A DNA stretch of 55,440 bases. It comes from ATZT02 sp038145175. Lineage in GTDB: Bacteria; Actinomycetota; Actinomycetes; S36-B12; UBA5976. Of this stretch, positions 1 through 9,168 are shown piece after piece (position 1 is the stretch's first letter; each line of letters opens with the position of its first letter). The notes under the pieces were generated by a model. That model was not told the origin of the DNA and did not search any database. It saw only the letters and a program-made list of their open reading frames with translations. Location of the stretch: the NCBI GenBank assembly GCA_038145175.1, contig JAYQPE010000007.1, forward strand, positions 1 through 55,440, given 5' to 3'. Made by a program: the position numbers and the translations under genes.

Positions 1-130
1 GTCAAGTGCGGAAAAATATACAAAATATTTAGATTATTTAGTCTATATAGGAATTGTTATTGCTGGAATATATTTTCTTAGAAAAATTATTATTGGAATA
101 ATTAACTATAGAAAATCTAAATTAAATTAA
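1..130 (+). CDS. C-terminal end of a membrane protein (partial)
   Basis: The frame starting at base 2 is open from the window edge to a TAA at 128-130 and encodes about 42 residues. It has one clear hydrophobic helix (YLVYIGIVIAGIYFL) followed by a basic tail rich in Lys, Arg and Asn. This looks like the last transmembrane segment and cytoplasmic tail of an integral membrane protein. A DedA-type C-terminus is possible but cannot be shown from so little sequence. It runs in the same direction as the next gene, 19 bases away. Confidence 0.45.
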   Translation, partial: SSAEKYTKYLDYLVYIGIVIAGIYFLRKIIIGIINYRKSKLN

Positions 131-149
131 TATTTTTTAAAGGCTCATT

Positions 150-1343
150 TTGAAAATATATCTTGTCACTACTGGTAGTAGAGGTGACTTTGAACCTTTC
201 TATGCGTTTGCAACTAAAGCATCAAAGTTAGGACATCAAGTTTATTTAGCTGTAACTGAAGAATTTTTACATGAAGTAAAAAATAAAGATATAAATGTGT
301 TGAAACTTCCTGGAACGATTAAGCAGTTTGTGGACAGAAATGGTGTGTCGGTAATTAAAAATGCTCTAGATTTTTTACCAAACGTAAGACCTATGTTGAT
401 TAAAATTTTAGAAGTTATAACAAATCAAATACTTGAAATTCAACCAGATGTAGTCTTTTATCATCCAACGGCACTAACTGCTCCCATAGCTGCAAAATAT
501 GTAAAAGCGTTAAGTGTTTTAGTTGAAATAATTCCTGTGCTTTCTCCTACAAAAGAATTTGCTTCAGCAGGTCTTTGGACTTCAGATTTAAAGTTTTTAA
601 ATAAATTAACTTTTAAGGGAGTAAAACTTGCTGAAAAGCTATTTTTTCTAGAAACATATCAATTAGCTAAGAAACTTGGAATTAAAAATAAAGAACATGA
701 TTTAGCTATTTCTTTAGTAAGTCCTGCTTTACAAAAAAGACCTCATGATTGGCCCGCGAATTCATATGTTGTGGGACCTTGGTATCAAGAAAAGTTAGAA
801 GAAATAGATCCAGAAATAATAAATTTTGTTGAAAGAAAAGAAACAATTTATGCAGGTTTTGGATCTATGAAGAAGAAAAATCCTTTAAAACTTGCTCAAA
901 CCATAATTGATGCATGTAAAGAATTAGATCTGCAACTAATTATTAATAAAGGTTGGGGAGGACTTGAACTTCCTGAAAAATATAAAAATGATAATTCAAT
1001 TCGGTATGTAACAGCAGTATCTCATTCAAAGATTTTTCCAAAAGTAAAAGCAATAATTCATCATGGAGGCGTTGGTACTGTGCATGCTGCTTTAAGAGCT
1101 GGCACTGTTTCGATAATTGTTCCATTTATTGTGGATCAACCGTGGTGGGCCGATCGTTTACACAGATTAGAACTAGGTCCAAAAGCTTTACCGTTGAGAA
1201 AATTTACAAAATCAAATGTTATGAGAAGAATTATAGAAACAGAAAATTACTTAGAAAACGTTAAACAAGTTGCTAAACTAATGCAACAAGATGATGGAGT
1301 CAAAGTGACTTTAGATTTAATTACAAGAAAATTAAATAAGTGA
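150..1343 (+). CDS. GT1-family (UGT/MGT-like) glycosyltransferase
   Basis: A 397-residue protein with the two-domain GT-B pattern. The N-terminus (KIYLVTTGSRGDFEPFYAFA) is the acceptor-side Rossmann start seen in sterol and macrolide glycosyltransferases. The C-terminal donor-binding signature HHGGVGTVHAALRAG, followed by VPFIVDQPWWADR, lies near residues 310-340. These enzymes move a sugar from a nucleotide sugar to a lipid or other small acceptor; the acceptor is unknown here. The start is TTG with only a weak ribosome site. The stop overlaps the next gene's GTG by 4 bases, so the two are translationally coupled. A second GT1 gene lies at 6068-7357. Confidence 0.85.
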   Translation: MKIYLVTTGSRGDFEPFYAFATKASKLGHQVYLAVTEEFLHEVKNKDINVLKLPGTIKQFVDRNGVSVIKNALDFLPNVRPMLIKILEVITNQILEIQPDVVFYHPTALTAPIAAKYVKALSVLVEIIPVLSPTKEFASAGLWTSDLKFLNKLTFKGVKLAEKLFFLETYQLAKKLGIKNKEHDLAISLVSPALQKRPHDWPANSYVVGPWYQEKLEEIDPEIINFVERKETIYAGFGSMKKKNPLKLAQTIIDACKELDLQLIINKGWGGLELPEKYKNDNSIRYVTAVSHSKIFPKVKAIIHHGGVGTVHAALRAGTVSIIVPFIVDQPWWADRLHRLELGPKALPLRKFTKSNVMRRIIETENYLENVKQVAKLMQQDDGVKVTLDLITRKLNK

Positions 1344-1912
1344 CACTTAAAAAAACTGTTTCAATAGTTGCAATTCTAAATTTAAGTTACTTTTTTGTTG
1401 AATTTTCTGTAGCAAATAAGATCTTATCTGTTTCATTATTTGCCGATTCTATTGATTTTCTAGAAGATTCTGCAGTTAATATTCTAATTTTATTAGCTTT
1501 TGGTTGGAGTGTCAAAGCAAGAGCAAATCTTGGGTTTTTATTTTCAACACTTTTGCTGATTCCAGGTATAGCTGTTTTATGGAGTGCTTGGCAAAAATTT
1601 CAAAATCCTGTAACACCTGAAAGTTTAACTTTAGGAATTACAGGTTTTGGCGCATTGGTGATTAACCTAACTTGCGCATTTTTACTAGTCAAGTTTAGAA
1701 AAGAAACAGAAAGTTTAGTAAAAGCAGCTTATTTTTCTGCAAGAAATGACGCGCTGGCAAATATCGCAATTATTGGTGCAAGCGTTGTTTCGGTCTTTTG
1801 GGTTTCAGGTTGGCCTGATTTATTTGTTGGTTTAGGCATTTTATTGTTAAATCTTGATTCAGCAACAGAAGTTTTAGAGGCAGCTAGAAAAGAAAAGTCT
1901 CTTTCTAATTGA
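1340..1912 (+). CDS. Short CDF-type cation efflux family membrane protein
   Basis: A 190-residue membrane protein with about five hydrophobic segments. The pattern FADSIDFLEDS near residue 35 corresponds to the metal-site helix of cation diffusion facilitators, and SARNDALANIA near residue 130 to the second metal-site helix. It ends soon after the membrane domain, so the usual cytosolic C-terminal domain (about 100 residues) is missing, as in a known short subgroup. It probably exports a divalent cation, but the substrate is unknown. The GTG start overlaps the preceding TGA stop (GTGA). Confidence 0.7.
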   Translation: MTLKKTVSIVAILNLSYFFVEFSVANKILSVSLFADSIDFLEDSAVNILILLAFGWSVKARANLGFLFSTLLLIPGIAVLWSAWQKFQNPVTPESLTLGITGFGALVINLTCAFLLVKFRKETESLVKAAYFSARNDALANIAIIGASVVSVFWVSGWPDLFVGLGILLLNLDSATEVLEAARKEKSLSN

Positions 1913-1936
1913 TTAATTTATTGGTAGATTTTTATT

Positions 1937-3157
1937 ATGGCTGGTAAATGGACTAATTGGGTTGGAAATCAATCCTTTAAATATGCAAGTTATGCCGCCC
2001 CTAAAAATGAAAAAGAAGTTGTAAAAGCAGTTAAAAATGCTTTAAGTAAAAAACAAAAAATTAGAGTGATGGCAACAGGTCATTCATTCACTCCCATTGT
2101 TCAAACAGATGGCTTACTTTTAGATTTAGCAAAAATTAGTGGCATTAAAGCAGTTGATCCATATAAACAAAGAGCATTTGTCGGTTCTGGAACACCGATA
2201 AGTGCTTTAGGAGATCCTCTTTGGGAAAGAGGTTTAGCTTTAAGAAATCAAGGTGACATTGATGCTCAAAGAATTGCTGGTGCAATTTCAACAGGAACTC
2301 ATGGTTCAGGAATTCAATTTGGAAGCTTTTCCTCGATTTTAAAATCTTGTCGAATAGTTACTGGAACTGGTGAAGTAGTCGAGATAACAGAAAAAAATAC
2401 TGATTTATTACATGCTGCACAAGTTTCAGTTGGAATGCTGGGCGTGATGGTGGGTATGGAATTACAAGTCACTAAAAAATATAGGTTAAAAGAACATATT
2501 GATCACGAACCATTTTCAGATGTAATAAGAAATTTTCATGAGAGAGTAAACAAGAATAGAAACTTTTCATTCTTTTGGTTTCCCAGCGAAGAATCTGCTG
2601 CACTTTATAACATTGAATTACCACCTGGAGAAAAAGCAACAGATACTTGTCACGTAAAAGTTTTCAACGAAGCAAGAGAATCAGAGCAAGATTCAACTAC
2701 TCCTAAAAGAAGAGTAGATCGTTCTTACAAAATTTATCCAATGTTTTATTCTCCAAATTTTCATGAACTTGAATATTTTATTCCACTTGAAAGAGCAGTT
2801 GATTGTATTAATGAAATGCGTGAATATATGTTGAGAAGTTTGCCTTTAAGTATTTTCCCTCTAGAAATAAGAACCTGTGGAGCAGAAGATGGATTCTTAT
2901 CTTCTAATTACAAGAGAAATACTTTAGTAGTTTCTGTATCGGGAATGCCAGGAGTTGACTACTGGGGTTATTTAAAAGAAGTTGATCGTATTTTAGGAAG
3001 ATATGACGCAAGAGTTCATTGGGGTAAATTACATTTCTTAACCAAAGAACAACTATTTGATAGATATCCAAAAGCAAAGAAATTTATTGACATTAGAAGA
3101 AAACTTGACCCTAAAGGTGTTTTCTTAAATGATCATTTAAAACCTTTATTTGCTTAA
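1937..3157 (+). CDS. FAD-linked alditol / aldonolactone oxidase (VAO family)
   Basis: A 406-residue protein of the D-arabinono-1,4-lactone / L-gulonolactone / alditol oxidase family. The motif VMATGHSF places a likely covalent FAD-binding histidine at residue 49. QRIAGAISTGTHGSG (about 115) is the FAD pyrophosphate region. The C-terminal HWGK near residue 360 and the DPKGVFLNDHL ending are family signatures. Bacterial members oxidise polyols (alditol oxidase) or aldonolactones with oxygen. No signal peptide is seen. The last 12 bases overlap the end of a convergent gene. Substrate choice between polyol and lactone is open; the polyol importer further on makes a polyol attractive. Confidence 0.85.
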   Translation: MAGKWTNWVGNQSFKYASYAAPKNEKEVVKAVKNALSKKQKIRVMATGHSFTPIVQTDGLLLDLAKISGIKAVDPYKQRAFVGSGTPISALGDPLWERGLALRNQGDIDAQRIAGAISTGTHGSGIQFGSFSSILKSCRIVTGTGEVVEITEKNTDLLHAAQVSVGMLGVMVGMELQVTKKYRLKEHIDHEPFSDVIRNFHERVNKNRNFSFFWFPSEESAALYNIELPPGEKATDTCHVKVFNEARESEQDSTTPKRRVDRSYKIYPMFYSPNFHELEYFIPLERAVDCINEMREYMLRSLPLSIFPLEIRTCGAEDGFLSSNYKRNTLVVSVSGMPGVDYWGYLKEVDRILGRYDARVHWGKLHFLTKEQLFDRYPKAKKFIDIRRKLDPKGVFLNDHLKPLFA

Positions 3158-3406
3158 TTTTTTAAAACTAATCTTTTTCTTTTTCATTTCTTTTTTCAAA
3201 ATGTTAAGAGCATTAGGACCCATACCGTGCAGTGATTTTAGATCTTTTTCAGTTATCTTTTTTAAATCACTTAATTTAAATAACTTCTTATCAACTAAAG
3301 CACGCCTAGCTGGTGCAGAAACTTTAATGCTTTTCCAAAATGTATCAAGTTTTGCATAATGTTCTAAATCAACTAAACCTTGCGTTACTGCACACTTTCT
3401 TTTCAT
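3146..3406 (-). CDS. Small helix-hairpin-helix DNA-binding-like protein
   Basis: An 86-residue, lysine-rich protein. The stretch SDLKKITEKDLKSLHGMGPNAL is a helix-hairpin-helix like that of the RNA polymerase alpha C-terminal domain and related small HhH proteins. The N-terminal half (APARRALVDKKLFKLSDL) matches the first helices of such domains. It probably binds nucleic acid. Its ATG overlaps the TGA of the BenE-like gene (ATGA), so it is the last gene of the long minus-strand operon. Its 3' end overlaps the oxidase on the other strand by 12 bases. Role unknown. Confidence 0.7.
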   Translation of the reverse strand: MKRKCAVTQGLVDLEHYAKLDTFWKSIKVSAPARRALVDKKLFKLSDLKKITEKDLKSLHGMGPNALNILKKEMKKKKISFKKLSK

Positions 3407-4641
3407 TTACGCTTTCTAGTTAAAATTTCATGCACTAAAACGCCACCAATTAATCCCCAGAAAGGTGCACCTAAATTAAACGCAGATACCCCAGAAACTG
3501 TTATCAGCAATGCCACTAATCCAGCTTCTCTATATTCAGGATTTTCTAAAGCTTCATTGGTGCAAGATCCAATTACAGGGATTAGAGCTAATCCTGCAAG
3601 GACCGCTAATAAAACAGAAGGCAATGTTCCAAAAAAGCCCATCACTGTTGCACCAAACAAACCAAGAATTATGTAGAAAATTCCGCATGCAAAACCGGCA
3701 AAATATCTAGTTTTTGGATTTGGATCTGCATCTTTTTGCGTAGCTATTGCTGCAGTCATTGCAGAAATATTTACGCCACTGTTTCCAAATGGTGCAGATA
3801 GAAGTGATATAACACCACCAACTGTTACAACGTTGTTGATTGGTGGTTCATAACCTGAGTTATATAAAACTGCTGTACCAGTTGCGTTTTGAGTTGTCAT
3901 AACTAGTAAAAATATTGGAATAGCTAAAGTAATTATTGAACTAAAATTAAATTCTGGCGTTACCCAAAGTGGTGCTGTTATTGCAACTTTGATATTTGGA
4001 CTGATTAATTCTTTTTCTAAATATCCAATTACTAATCCGACTAAAAGTGCTGGAACAACAGGTGCTCTCCATTTGAATCTTTTTCCAATAAAAAACATTA
4101 TGATCATGCTTAAACCCAAAAGAGCATCTGTTTTTAAAGAAGAAAATACTTCAACGCCAAATCTAAACAAAACACCACCAAGCATTGCCATAACAACAGG
4201 TCTTGGGACAAGTGCCATTAACTTGCCAAACAAACCAGTTACACCCACGACAATTAAGGCAATAGATGCCACAACATAAGCACCTAAAACTTCAGCGTAA
4301 GAATGTTCAGTAAGACCTGTTACTAAAAGTGCCGTGGTAGCAGCAGCCCATGCACCAATTACTGGTATGCCATGGCGCAAAGTTAAAACTAAACCAAACA
4401 AACCAGAACCAATAAATACTGTTAAGAGCCACGATGCTAATTGTTGATCAGTAAAGTTTCCTGCTTCAGCTGCTTGGAATAAAATCGCTATTGGTCCGGT
4501 TGTTGAAATTAAAACAATTAAGAATCCTGAAAGTAATGCTCCCCAGGTAAACGATTTAGGTAAATTTTTTAGATTAGTTTTTACTGCTTCTAAGACTGGA
4601 AGATCAGTTGTGCCACGCTCTAATTGAATTGTCATGGGCAA
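3403..4641 (-). CDS. BenE-family benzoate/H+ symporter-like transporter
   Basis: A 412-residue integral membrane protein with about 11-12 hydrophobic segments. The order SFTWGALLSGFLIVLISTTGP, RHGIPVIGAW, NATGTAVL and PFGNSGVNISAMTAAI fits BenE, a nucleobase-transporter-like fold that imports benzoate. It starts 19 bases after the aldehyde dehydrogenase stop, so it is probably in the polyamine operon, where no aromatic ring enzymes occur. The natural substrate may therefore be another carboxylate. This is inference from position only. Confidence 0.8.
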   Translation of the reverse strand: MPMTIQLERGTTDLPVLEAVKTNLKNLPKSFTWGALLSGFLIVLISTTGPIAILFQAAEAGNFTDQQLASWLLTVFIGSGLFGLVLTLRHGIPVIGAWAAATTALLVTGLTEHSYAEVLGAYVVASIALIVVGVTGLFGKLMALVPRPVVMAMLGGVLFRFGVEVFSSLKTDALLGLSMIIMFFIGKRFKWRAPVVPALLVGLVIGYLEKELISPNIKVAITAPLWVTPEFNFSSIITLAIPIFLLVMTTQNATGTAVLYNSGYEPPINNVVTVGGVISLLSAPFGNSGVNISAMTAAIATQKDADPNPKTRYFAGFACGIFYIILGLFGATVMGFFGTLPSVLLAVLAGLALIPVIGSCTNEALENPEYREAGLVALLITVSGVSAFNLGAPFWGLIGGVLVHEILTRKRK

Positions 4642-4660
4642 TACCTTAGTGCTTCGTCAC

Positions 4661-6067
4661 TTAGTTTGGCCTAAACCCGTCTTTTATTTCGTGTTGTTTG
4701 TGTTTAATCATTACGTGATGTGTTGATGTGTATTCCAAAACAGATTCTTGACTCATATCTTTTCCAAATCCACTAGCTTTGACACCACCATGTGGTGCTT
4801 CAGAAACAATTGGTAGATGATCATTTATCCAAGTAACACCTGCTTGGATTTGCTTTGATAATTCAAGAGCTTTGCCAACATCTTTAGTCCAAATTGATGA
4901 AGCTAAACCAAACTCTGAATCATTAGCAAGATTTAATGCTTCTTCATCATTTTCAACAGAAGTTATTGTTATAACTGGTCCAAAAACTTCAGTAGCAATA
5001 ATTGAATTGTTTTGTGAAACATTAGACAACAAAGTTGGGGTGTAATAAAAACCTGGCCCAGGAATAATTTTTCCTCCAGTAATTAAAGTGGCTCCATCAA
5101 TTTGAGATTTTTGAACTTTTTGGTGAACTAAATCTCTATGTTTCTCTGAAATTAATGGTCCAATATCGGTTGATTTATCCATAGGATCTCCAACTTTTAT
5201 TGCTTCTAGTCTTAATTTCATTAGATTTTCTAAGTCCTTCACAATATTTTTGTGTGCATAAATTCTGGTAGCAGCAGTGCAATCTTGCCCACTGTTATAT
5301 GTACAAGCCAATGAAATTGCTTGGGCAACTTGATTTAAATCAGCATCTTCTCTAACAATTACAGGTGCTTTTCCACCAAGTTCGAGATGAACTCTTTTGA
5401 CTGTTTGACTTGCAGTTTCCATAACTTTTTTACCTGATTCACTTGAACCAGTTATTGAAATCATGGCAATTCGTTTATCGGCAACTAATTGTTGAGCAAT
5501 ATCTGCATCACCAAAAACTATTTGAATTAAGTTTTTTGGAAATATTTCTTGAGCAAGTTCAACTATTTTTTTGGTGGAGCTTGGCGTTTGTGGTGCAGGT
5601 TTAATAATGACACTATTACCTGCTGCAATTGCAGGTCCTATTTTCCAGACTGCCATGATGAATGGGAAATTCCATGGACTAATCGAACCAATAATTCCTA
5701 AAGGCTTTCTTACCAGCATGGATGTATAACCATGGTTGAAAGAACCAGCACCTGTGCCGTCCAAAGATCGTGCCGCACTAGCAAAGAATCTTAAGTTATC
5801 TAAACCAAAAGGAAATTCCCCGTCACGCATAGTTGAATAAGGTTTACCTGTTTCTTCAACTTCTAATTTACAAATTGCATCTGCATTTTTTTCTAATAAA
5901 TCTGCATAATCAAGTATTTTTTTGAAACGTTCTCCCGGAGTAAATCCAGACCAAATTTCAAAAGCGATTTGCGCATTATTAATTGCTTGATCAACTTCAC
6001 TGGAAGTCGAGTCTTCAACTTGCCTGGTTACTTCTGCAGTTGCAGGATTAAATATTGAACGCTTCAC
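4661..6067 (-). CDS. Aldehyde dehydrogenase, gamma-aminobutyraldehyde type (PatD-like)
   Basis: A 468-residue NAD(P)-dependent aldehyde dehydrogenase. SPWNFPFIMAVWKIGPA is the Rossmann entry, ELGGKAPVIV carries the general-base glutamate, and NSGQDCTAATR (about 260) carries the catalytic cysteine. The GQDC-T form and the C-terminal EAPHGGVKASGFGKDMS closely match E. coli PatD (YdcW), which oxidises 4-aminobutanal from putrescine to GABA. It lies downstream of a PotDBCA-like importer, which supports that role. Its ATG abuts the stop of the upstream glycosyltransferase with no gap. Related betaine-aldehyde specificity cannot be excluded. Confidence 0.85.
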   Translation of the reverse strand: MKRSIFNPATAEVTRQVEDSTSSEVDQAINNAQIAFEIWSGFTPGERFKKILDYADLLEKNADAICKLEVEETGKPYSTMRDGEFPFGLDNLRFFASAARSLDGTGAGSFNHGYTSMLVRKPLGIIGSISPWNFPFIMAVWKIGPAIAAGNSVIIKPAPQTPSSTKKIVELAQEIFPKNLIQIVFGDADIAQQLVADKRIAMISITGSSESGKKVMETASQTVKRVHLELGGKAPVIVREDADLNQVAQAISLACTYNSGQDCTAATRIYAHKNIVKDLENLMKLRLEAIKVGDPMDKSTDIGPLISEKHRDLVHQKVQKSQIDGATLITGGKIIPGPGFYYTPTLLSNVSQNNSIIATEVFGPVITITSVENDEEALNLANDSEFGLASSIWTKDVGKALELSKQIQAGVTWINDHLPIVSEAPHGGVKASGFGKDMSQESVLEYTSTHHVMIKHKQHEIKDGFRPN

Positions 6068-7357
6068 TTATTTAGCTAGTGCTTCAATCTTGCTGGCAGC
6101 TTCTTCAATACCTTTTCGTGATCTAACTTGTTCACCAATATTTTTTAATTTAGTTAATAATGCTTGATCTGTTGTTAGTTTATCAATGGCATTAATTAAC
6201 TCTTCATCTTTGAAATGATAAGTAGCAAGTCTTATGCCATGACCTTTTTCATGAACTCTTTGCGCATTGTCATATTGATCCCAAAACAATGGCAAAACAA
6301 TCATTGGTTTACCAAAGTGAACAGATTCAGTTGTGGTGTTGTTTCCACCATGAGTAATAACTAAATCTACTTTTGGAATGATTGAAATTTGAGGCAAGAA
6401 TTCAGCGCCATACATATTTGAAGCAAGTTCAAACTCTGAAGCTTGTGGACCTTTGGAAACAATAAATTTGTGCTTAGTTTTTCCCAAAATACCCACTAAA
6501 CGTCTCATTAATTCAACATCTGCAGATCCTAAGGAACCAAGAGATAAATAAATAAGTTTTGAATCACTTGGTCGATTTGCTATTTCGTTTGGTAACTCAA
6601 ATGATTTATCTGTTGATCTAACACTTGAATCAATACGGTGCCAATTACTTCCTAAAGGTCTTTTGTCAGTGTAATCAAGTTCTTGGGGGTAAACATAAAG
6701 ATTTAAATCTTTAGAAGTGTGAATGAAATCTAAATCTGGGAGAGCAGGAGCTCCTTGAGAAATAACCCAGTCATTGAATTTCTCCCACATTGGTCTTTGT
6801 GTTTCTTCATAAGCTTTTAAATAACTTTTCCAAGATTCAGAATCATTTTCAGCTAAGCCAGAAAATGGGGGAGCTATTTTTTCTCCCATAATTTCTAATG
6901 GATTACAAGAAACTATACGAACAAATGGAACACCTGCAGTTACAGTTGCAGGAAAACAAACAACGTTATCTTCGATAATTACATCTGGTTTGTATTGATT
7001 AATAATTTCTTTTAATCTTGTTTTGCTATAAATCGCACCATCAATTAATGCTTGTCTGGTAGGTCCAATGAATGTGGAAAGTTGATCAACTGTTGGTTTT
7101 CTAAATTCAGGTGCAGTATCTCTAATGAAGTCTTTCCAGAATTGACCAGCACTTTGTGCATCTGGGTTTTCTGGTGGTGGGGCTAAATCAACTAAAGCTT
7201 CGGTGAATCCAAGTGGTTCAAGTCTTCCTCCCCAAGAAGATTCAGCAGCAAAAACAACTTTGTGGCCTCTATTTTTTAGAACGTTTCCAATACCGATGCA
7301 GTTATTAGTTGGCCCGTAAGCAGATTCTGGCCAAAAAAGAATTGTTTTGCCACTCAT
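6068..7357 (-). CDS. GT1-family glycosyltransferase inside the polyamine operon
   Basis: A 429-residue GT-B glycosyltransferase of the MGT/UGT type. The N-terminus begins KTILFWPESAYGPTNNCIGIG. The donor-site pattern THGGNNTTTESVHFGKP, followed by LPLFWDQYDNAQR, lies near residues 335-370. The acceptor is unknown. It sits 12 bases after the importer ATPase and directly against the aldehyde dehydrogenase, so it should be co-transcribed with putrescine-type uptake and oxidation genes. That is an unusual place for a glycosyltransferase and suggests the imported amine or a product may be glycosylated, or that an amino sugar is handled. Confidence 0.85.
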   Translation of the reverse strand: MSGKTILFWPESAYGPTNNCIGIGNVLKNRGHKVVFAAESSWGGRLEPLGFTEALVDLAPPPENPDAQSAGQFWKDFIRDTAPEFRKPTVDQLSTFIGPTRQALIDGAIYSKTRLKEIINQYKPDVIIEDNVVCFPATVTAGVPFVRIVSCNPLEIMGEKIAPPFSGLAENDSESWKSYLKAYEETQRPMWEKFNDWVISQGAPALPDLDFIHTSKDLNLYVYPQELDYTDKRPLGSNWHRIDSSVRSTDKSFELPNEIANRPSDSKLIYLSLGSLGSADVELMRRLVGILGKTKHKFIVSKGPQASEFELASNMYGAEFLPQISIIPKVDLVITHGGNNTTTESVHFGKPMIVLPLFWDQYDNAQRVHEKGHGIRLATYHFKDEELINAIDKLTTDQALLTKLKNIGEQVRSRKGIEEAASKIEALAK

Positions 7358-7369
7358 TTATTTCTCCTT

Positions 7370-8398
7370 TTAAAATAACCTGACATCTTCTGGTTTAAAT
7401 AATATGTTCACTTTGCTGCCCACTTCAAGGTCTAGTGCTTTATCCGCATAAACCCTAATGATTTCATTGCTCGAAAGTTGAACAGTCACATTTTTCTTAG
7501 AGCCTGCAAAAACTACATCTTGAATAATTCCTGATCCATTTGAATTTTTCTCTAAAGTTATATTTTCTGGACGAATAAGCAACTTGACTTTATTTCCGGC
7601 CATTTTATTTTCAGAGTTTTTTATACTTCCTAAACTTGGATGAATTACTCCCGAACTAGTTACCTCTGCTGAAAGAATATTTCCTTCTCCAATGAAATCT
7701 GCCACGAATTCATTTTGAGGATTTTCATAAAGTTCTTGTGGTGTAGAAATTTGTTTAATTTCACCCTTATTAAACACAGCAATTGTATTTGCCAGAGATA
7801 TTGCTTCCTCTTGATCATGAGTAACGATAATGAAAGTAATTCCAACTTCATGTTGAATTCTTTTTAATTCAGTTTGCATCTCTTGTCTAATTTTTTTATC
7901 AAGAGCGCTAAGTGGTTCATCAAGTAAAAGTAGTTTTGGTTTTCTTGCAATTGCTCTAGCCAAAGCCACTCTTTGTTGCTGGCCTCCTGAAAGTTGGTTT
8001 GGTTTTTTCTTAACATGTTCTATTAAACCAATTTTTTCAATAATTTCATAAGTTTGTTTTTCAATTTCTGATTTACTTAAATCGGTATTTGTTAAACCAT
8101 ATGCAATATTTGAATAAACATCCATGTGTGGGAACAGTGCGTAAGATTGAAACATTAAATTAACCGGACGAATTCTAGTTGGAATTGAAAGTAAATCTGA
8201 ATCGTTAATTAGTACTTCTCCAGAGTCGGGAGATTCAAACCCAGCAATAATTCTTAATAGGGTTGTCTTGCCACATCCGGAAGGTCCAAGTAAAGCAAAC
8301 ATTTCATTATTTTTAATTTCTAATGAAATATTATTTAATGCGGTAACTGATCCAAATTTTTTTGTTAAATTCTTGACACTTAGCAAAGTATTACTCAA
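7370..8398 (-). CDS. potA: PotA-like polyamine ABC importer ATPase
   Basis: A 342-residue ATPase with an intact set of motifs: Walker A GPSGCGKTT near residue 38, LSGGQQQRVALARA as signature, LLLDEPLSALD as Walker B and IIVTHDQEEA with the switch histidine. The C-terminal ~100 residues form a TOBE-type domain, as in PotA/CysA-like ATPases. It energises uptake of putrescine or spermidine by the permeases just upstream. Its ATG overlaps the stop of the permease gene by 4 bases. The gene order (binding protein, permease, permease, ATPase) is the reverse of the E. coli potABCD order. Substrate within the polyamine/opine class is not certain. Confidence 0.85.
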   Translation of the reverse strand: MSNTLLSVKNLTKKFGSVTALNNISLEIKNNEMFALLGPSGCGKTTLLRIIAGFESPDSGEVLINDSDLLSIPTRIRPVNLMFQSYALFPHMDVYSNIAYGLTNTDLSKSEIEKQTYEIIEKIGLIEHVKKKPNQLSGGQQQRVALARAIARKPKLLLLDEPLSALDKKIRQEMQTELKRIQHEVGITFIIVTHDQEEAISLANTIAVFNKGEIKQISTPQELYENPQNEFVADFIGEGNILSAEVTSSGVIHPSLGSIKNSENKMAGNKVKLLIRPENITLEKNSNGSGIIQDVVFAGSKKNVTVQLSSNEIIRVYADKALDLEVGSKVNILFKPEDVRLF

Positions 8399-9168
8399 AT
8401 TGAGTCAGCAACCTTTCCAATTCTTTGTGCAAAAATAACACCTACAAAGCTAACCAAAAGTAACAGCGTGCCTAAGACATTGATTTCAGGAGTAACACCA
8501 AAGCGAATCATGGAATAAATAACCATAGGAAGAGTTGGAGTTTCAGGACCGTTTGTGAAAAAAGCAATCACAAATTCATCCATAGAAAGAGTGAAAGATA
8601 AGACTGCCCCGGCAGTCAAGGAAGGCATTAATTGAGGAATTGTGATTTTGAAAAGTGTTTTAGTCGCACTTGCTCCCAAATCAGTAGAAGCTTCTTCAAT
8701 AGAGGGATCGATTAGACCAATTCGAGCAAGTACCACTGCGACAACAAATGCTGTACAAAAAGCAGTATGAGCAATAATCACAGTTAGAAGACTTAAATTA
8801 AATGAAAACATTGAAAAAGTTGTTAATAAACCAATTGCTAAAACAAGATCAGGAACTATTGCTGGTGCGGTTGAGAATGTTCTTAAAAAGCCTCCTGCTT
8901 TCATTTTGTTTAATCCAATAGAAATAGTGGTTCCAATGACAAGTGACAAAATTGTGGTTACTATCGCAACGAATAAAGTTCTTTGGAATCCTTGCACTAT
9001 AGCTTCATTTGACCAAATATTTTTATACCAATCAAAACCAAAACCTTTCCAAATAAGTGAATTGCTACTGGTATTAAAAGAAAGTCCAACTACTGCAGTA
9101 ATTGGAAGATACAAAAAAATCAAGGCAAAAATTGCCACGATTGTTGAAAGATTAATTTTTTTAGGCAT
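8395..9168 (-). CDS. potC: PotC-like ABC permease
   Basis: A 257-residue inner-membrane permease with about six hydrophobic helices. The cytoplasmic EAA loop (EEASTDLGASATKTLFKITIP, about 160-180) that docks on the ATPase is clear. The N-terminal LPITAVVGLSFNTS and the SMDEFVIAFFTNGP stretch are typical of the PotC half of spermidine/putrescine importers. It overlaps the upstream permease by 8 bases and the downstream ATPase by 4, so the three are tightly coupled. Confidence 0.85.
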   Translation of the reverse strand: MPKKINLSTIVAIFALIFLYLPITAVVGLSFNTSSNSLIWKGFGFDWYKNIWSNEAIVQGFQRTLFVAIVTTILSLVIGTTISIGLNKMKAGGFLRTFSTAPAIVPDLVLAIGLLTTFSMFSFNLSLLTVIIAHTAFCTAFVVAVVLARIGLIDPSIEEASTDLGASATKTLFKITIPQLMPSLTAGAVLSFTLSMDEFVIAFFTNGPETPTLPMVIYSMIRFGVTPEINVLGTLLLLVSFVGVIFAQRIGKVADSI

